Source: Chamaelirium japonicum (taxonomy: Eukaryota > Streptophyta > Magnoliopsida > Liliales > Melanthiaceae). From it: a DNA stretch of 64,000 bases. Made by a program: the position numbers and the translations under genes. The notes beneath the pieces were generated by a model. The model made no database searches and was not told the DNA's origin. It worked only from the letters and a program-made list of their open reading frames with translations. The first letter of the stretch is position 1. Every line of letters begins with the position of its first letter. Where the stretch lies: positions 79,613,995 to 79,677,994 of the forward strand of contig OX393555.1 of NCBI GenBank assembly GCA_947650365.1, read 5' to 3'. Shown here in pieces: positions 62,703 to 64,000 of this stretch.

Positions 62703-64000
62703 GATCCATTCTTACTCATTCGTACGATTCATTCTAATTCATTCGCACGAATATATCCCTTGTAATTCATTCGTACGATCCATTCTAATTCATTCGCAAG
62801 ATCCATTCTAATTGATTCATACGATCCTATCTAATTCATTCATACGATCCATTCTTATTCATTCGCATGATCCATTCTAATTCATTAATACGATCTATTC
62901 GAATTCATTCATACGATCCATTCTAATTCATTCATACAATCGATTCTAATTCATTCGCACAATCTATTCTAATTCATTCGTACGATCCATTCTAATTCAT
63001 TTGGACGATCCATTCTAATTCATTTGCATGATCCATTCTAATTCATTCATACGATCTACCCTAATTCCTTCGTATGATCCATTCTAATTCATTCGTACGA
63101 TCCAACCTAATTCCTTCGTATGATCCATTCTAATTCCTTCATACGATCAATTCTATTTCATTCGTTTGATCCAATCTAATTCCTTCGTACGATCCATTCT
63201 AATTCATTCCCATGAAAGTATCCATTCTAATTCATACGTAAGATCCATTCTAATTCATTAGCACGATCCATTCTAATTTATTCGTACGATCCATTCTATA
63301 TATTCCTATGATCCATTATAATTCATTCTAATTCATACGTACATTCTAATTCCTTCGTGGATACATTCGTGCATGAATGTATCCATTCTAATTCATTCGT
63401 ACGATCCATTCGAATTCATTCATACGATCCATTATAATTCATTCATACGATCCATTCTAACTTATTCGTACGATCCATTCTAATTCATTCATACGATCCA
63501 TTCTAATTCATTCGTACGATCCATTCTAATTCATTCGCACGAATGTATCCATTCTAATTCATATAATCCATTCTAATTCATTAGCACGAATGTATCCATT
63601 CTAATTCATTTGCACGAATGTATCCATTCTAATTCATTCATACGATCCATTCTAATTCATTCGCACGAATGTATCCATTCTAATTCCTTCATACGATCCA
63701 TTCTAATTCATTCGTACGATCCATTCTAATTCATTCGTACGATCCATTCTAATTCATTCGCACGATCCATTCTAATTCATTCATACGATCCAATCTAATT
63801 GATTCATACAATCCATTCTAATTCATTCGCACGAATGTATCCATTCTAATTCATTCATTCGATCCATTCTAATTCATTCACACGATCCAATCTAATTCAT
63901 TCATATGATCCATTCTAATTCATTCGTATGATCTATTCTAATTCATTCGCACGAATGTATCCATTCTAATTCATTCACACGATCTATTCTAATTCATTCG
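62703..64000 (+). repeat. 23-bp satellite, forward block to window end
   Basis: Counterpart of 55519-56845, including ATATATCCCTTGTAATTC near 62752 and the small reverse insert near 63354-63372. The array continues beyond the window. Confidence 0.93.

Larger units (their letters stand above)
57180..64000. repeat. Higher-order repeat HOR-II, copy B (cut by window end)
   Basis: Direct copy of HOR-II immediately after copy A, so this family is tandem. The last base shown corresponds to about 56845 of copy A. Completion of the unit would lie a few hundred bases outside the window. Confidence 0.88.

Noticed and set aside
1-64000. Telomeric repeat
   Set aside because: The monomer is 23 bp, AT-rich and has no TTTAGGG-like or TTAGGG-like core. 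The ATTC repetition inside it is only a superficial resemblance.

Overview
The window is almost entirely a short-period satellite DNA array, interrupted by one GC-rich island and by a small non-satellite module. No host protein-coding gene, tRNA, rRNA or CRISPR array could be supported. The satellite monomer is 23 bp and about 35% GC. In forward reading it begins ATTCTAATTCATT and ends CGTACGATCC. A 28-bp variant, with 5 extra bases giving CGCACGAATGTATCC, recurs every few monomers. The plant origin is inferred from the island, which carries the 5' part of a plant-type Ty3/gypsy (Tat/Retand-like) LTR retrotransposon. The array itself looks like centromeric, pericentromeric, subtelomeric or other constitutive heterochromatin. 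The species was not recognised.

Layout: 1-6121 is mainly forward satellite with one inverted block (1214-1490). 6122-6192 is a 71-bp non-satellite module sitting at an orientation switch. 6193-10235 is reverse satellite. 10236-13763 is the LTR-element island: LTR 10236-11395, primer-binding site 11398-11415, gag-like reading frame 11485-12765, then a 78-bp and a 76-bp tandem repeat; neither pol nor a second LTR was seen. 13764-44304 is satellite with frequent orientation switches and long-range duplications. 44305-44473 holds two inverted copies of the 71-bp module. 44474-64000 is satellite again and contains a second family of multi-kilobase duplications.

Three levels of organisation are visible in the satellite. 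(1) Monomer variants (CGTACG, CATACG, CGCACG, CGTATG, CGCACAATCTATTC, TAGCACG, CTATTTC, CTTACTC, ACCCTAATTCC) occur in fixed orders, forming higher-order units of several hundred bases. (2) These units lie in both orientations; I count around forty switches, several with the same junction sequence repeated elsewhere. (3) Blocks of several kilobases are duplicated: HOR-I at about 17383-25490 and 31051-39080, with a partial copy at 14530-17382; HOR-II at about 50787-57179 and 57180 to the window end. Variation between monomers is concentrated at CpG positions, as expected for long-methylated DNA.

All short open reading frames outside the island are read-through of satellite. Three 23-bp monomers make 69 bp, which can stay open and encodes a 23-residue S/H/I/R-rich periodic peptide. 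They are not genes. The main points of interest are the satellite architecture, the thrice-present 71-bp module, and the gag-only retroelement embedded in the array. I found no convincing new functional gene system.
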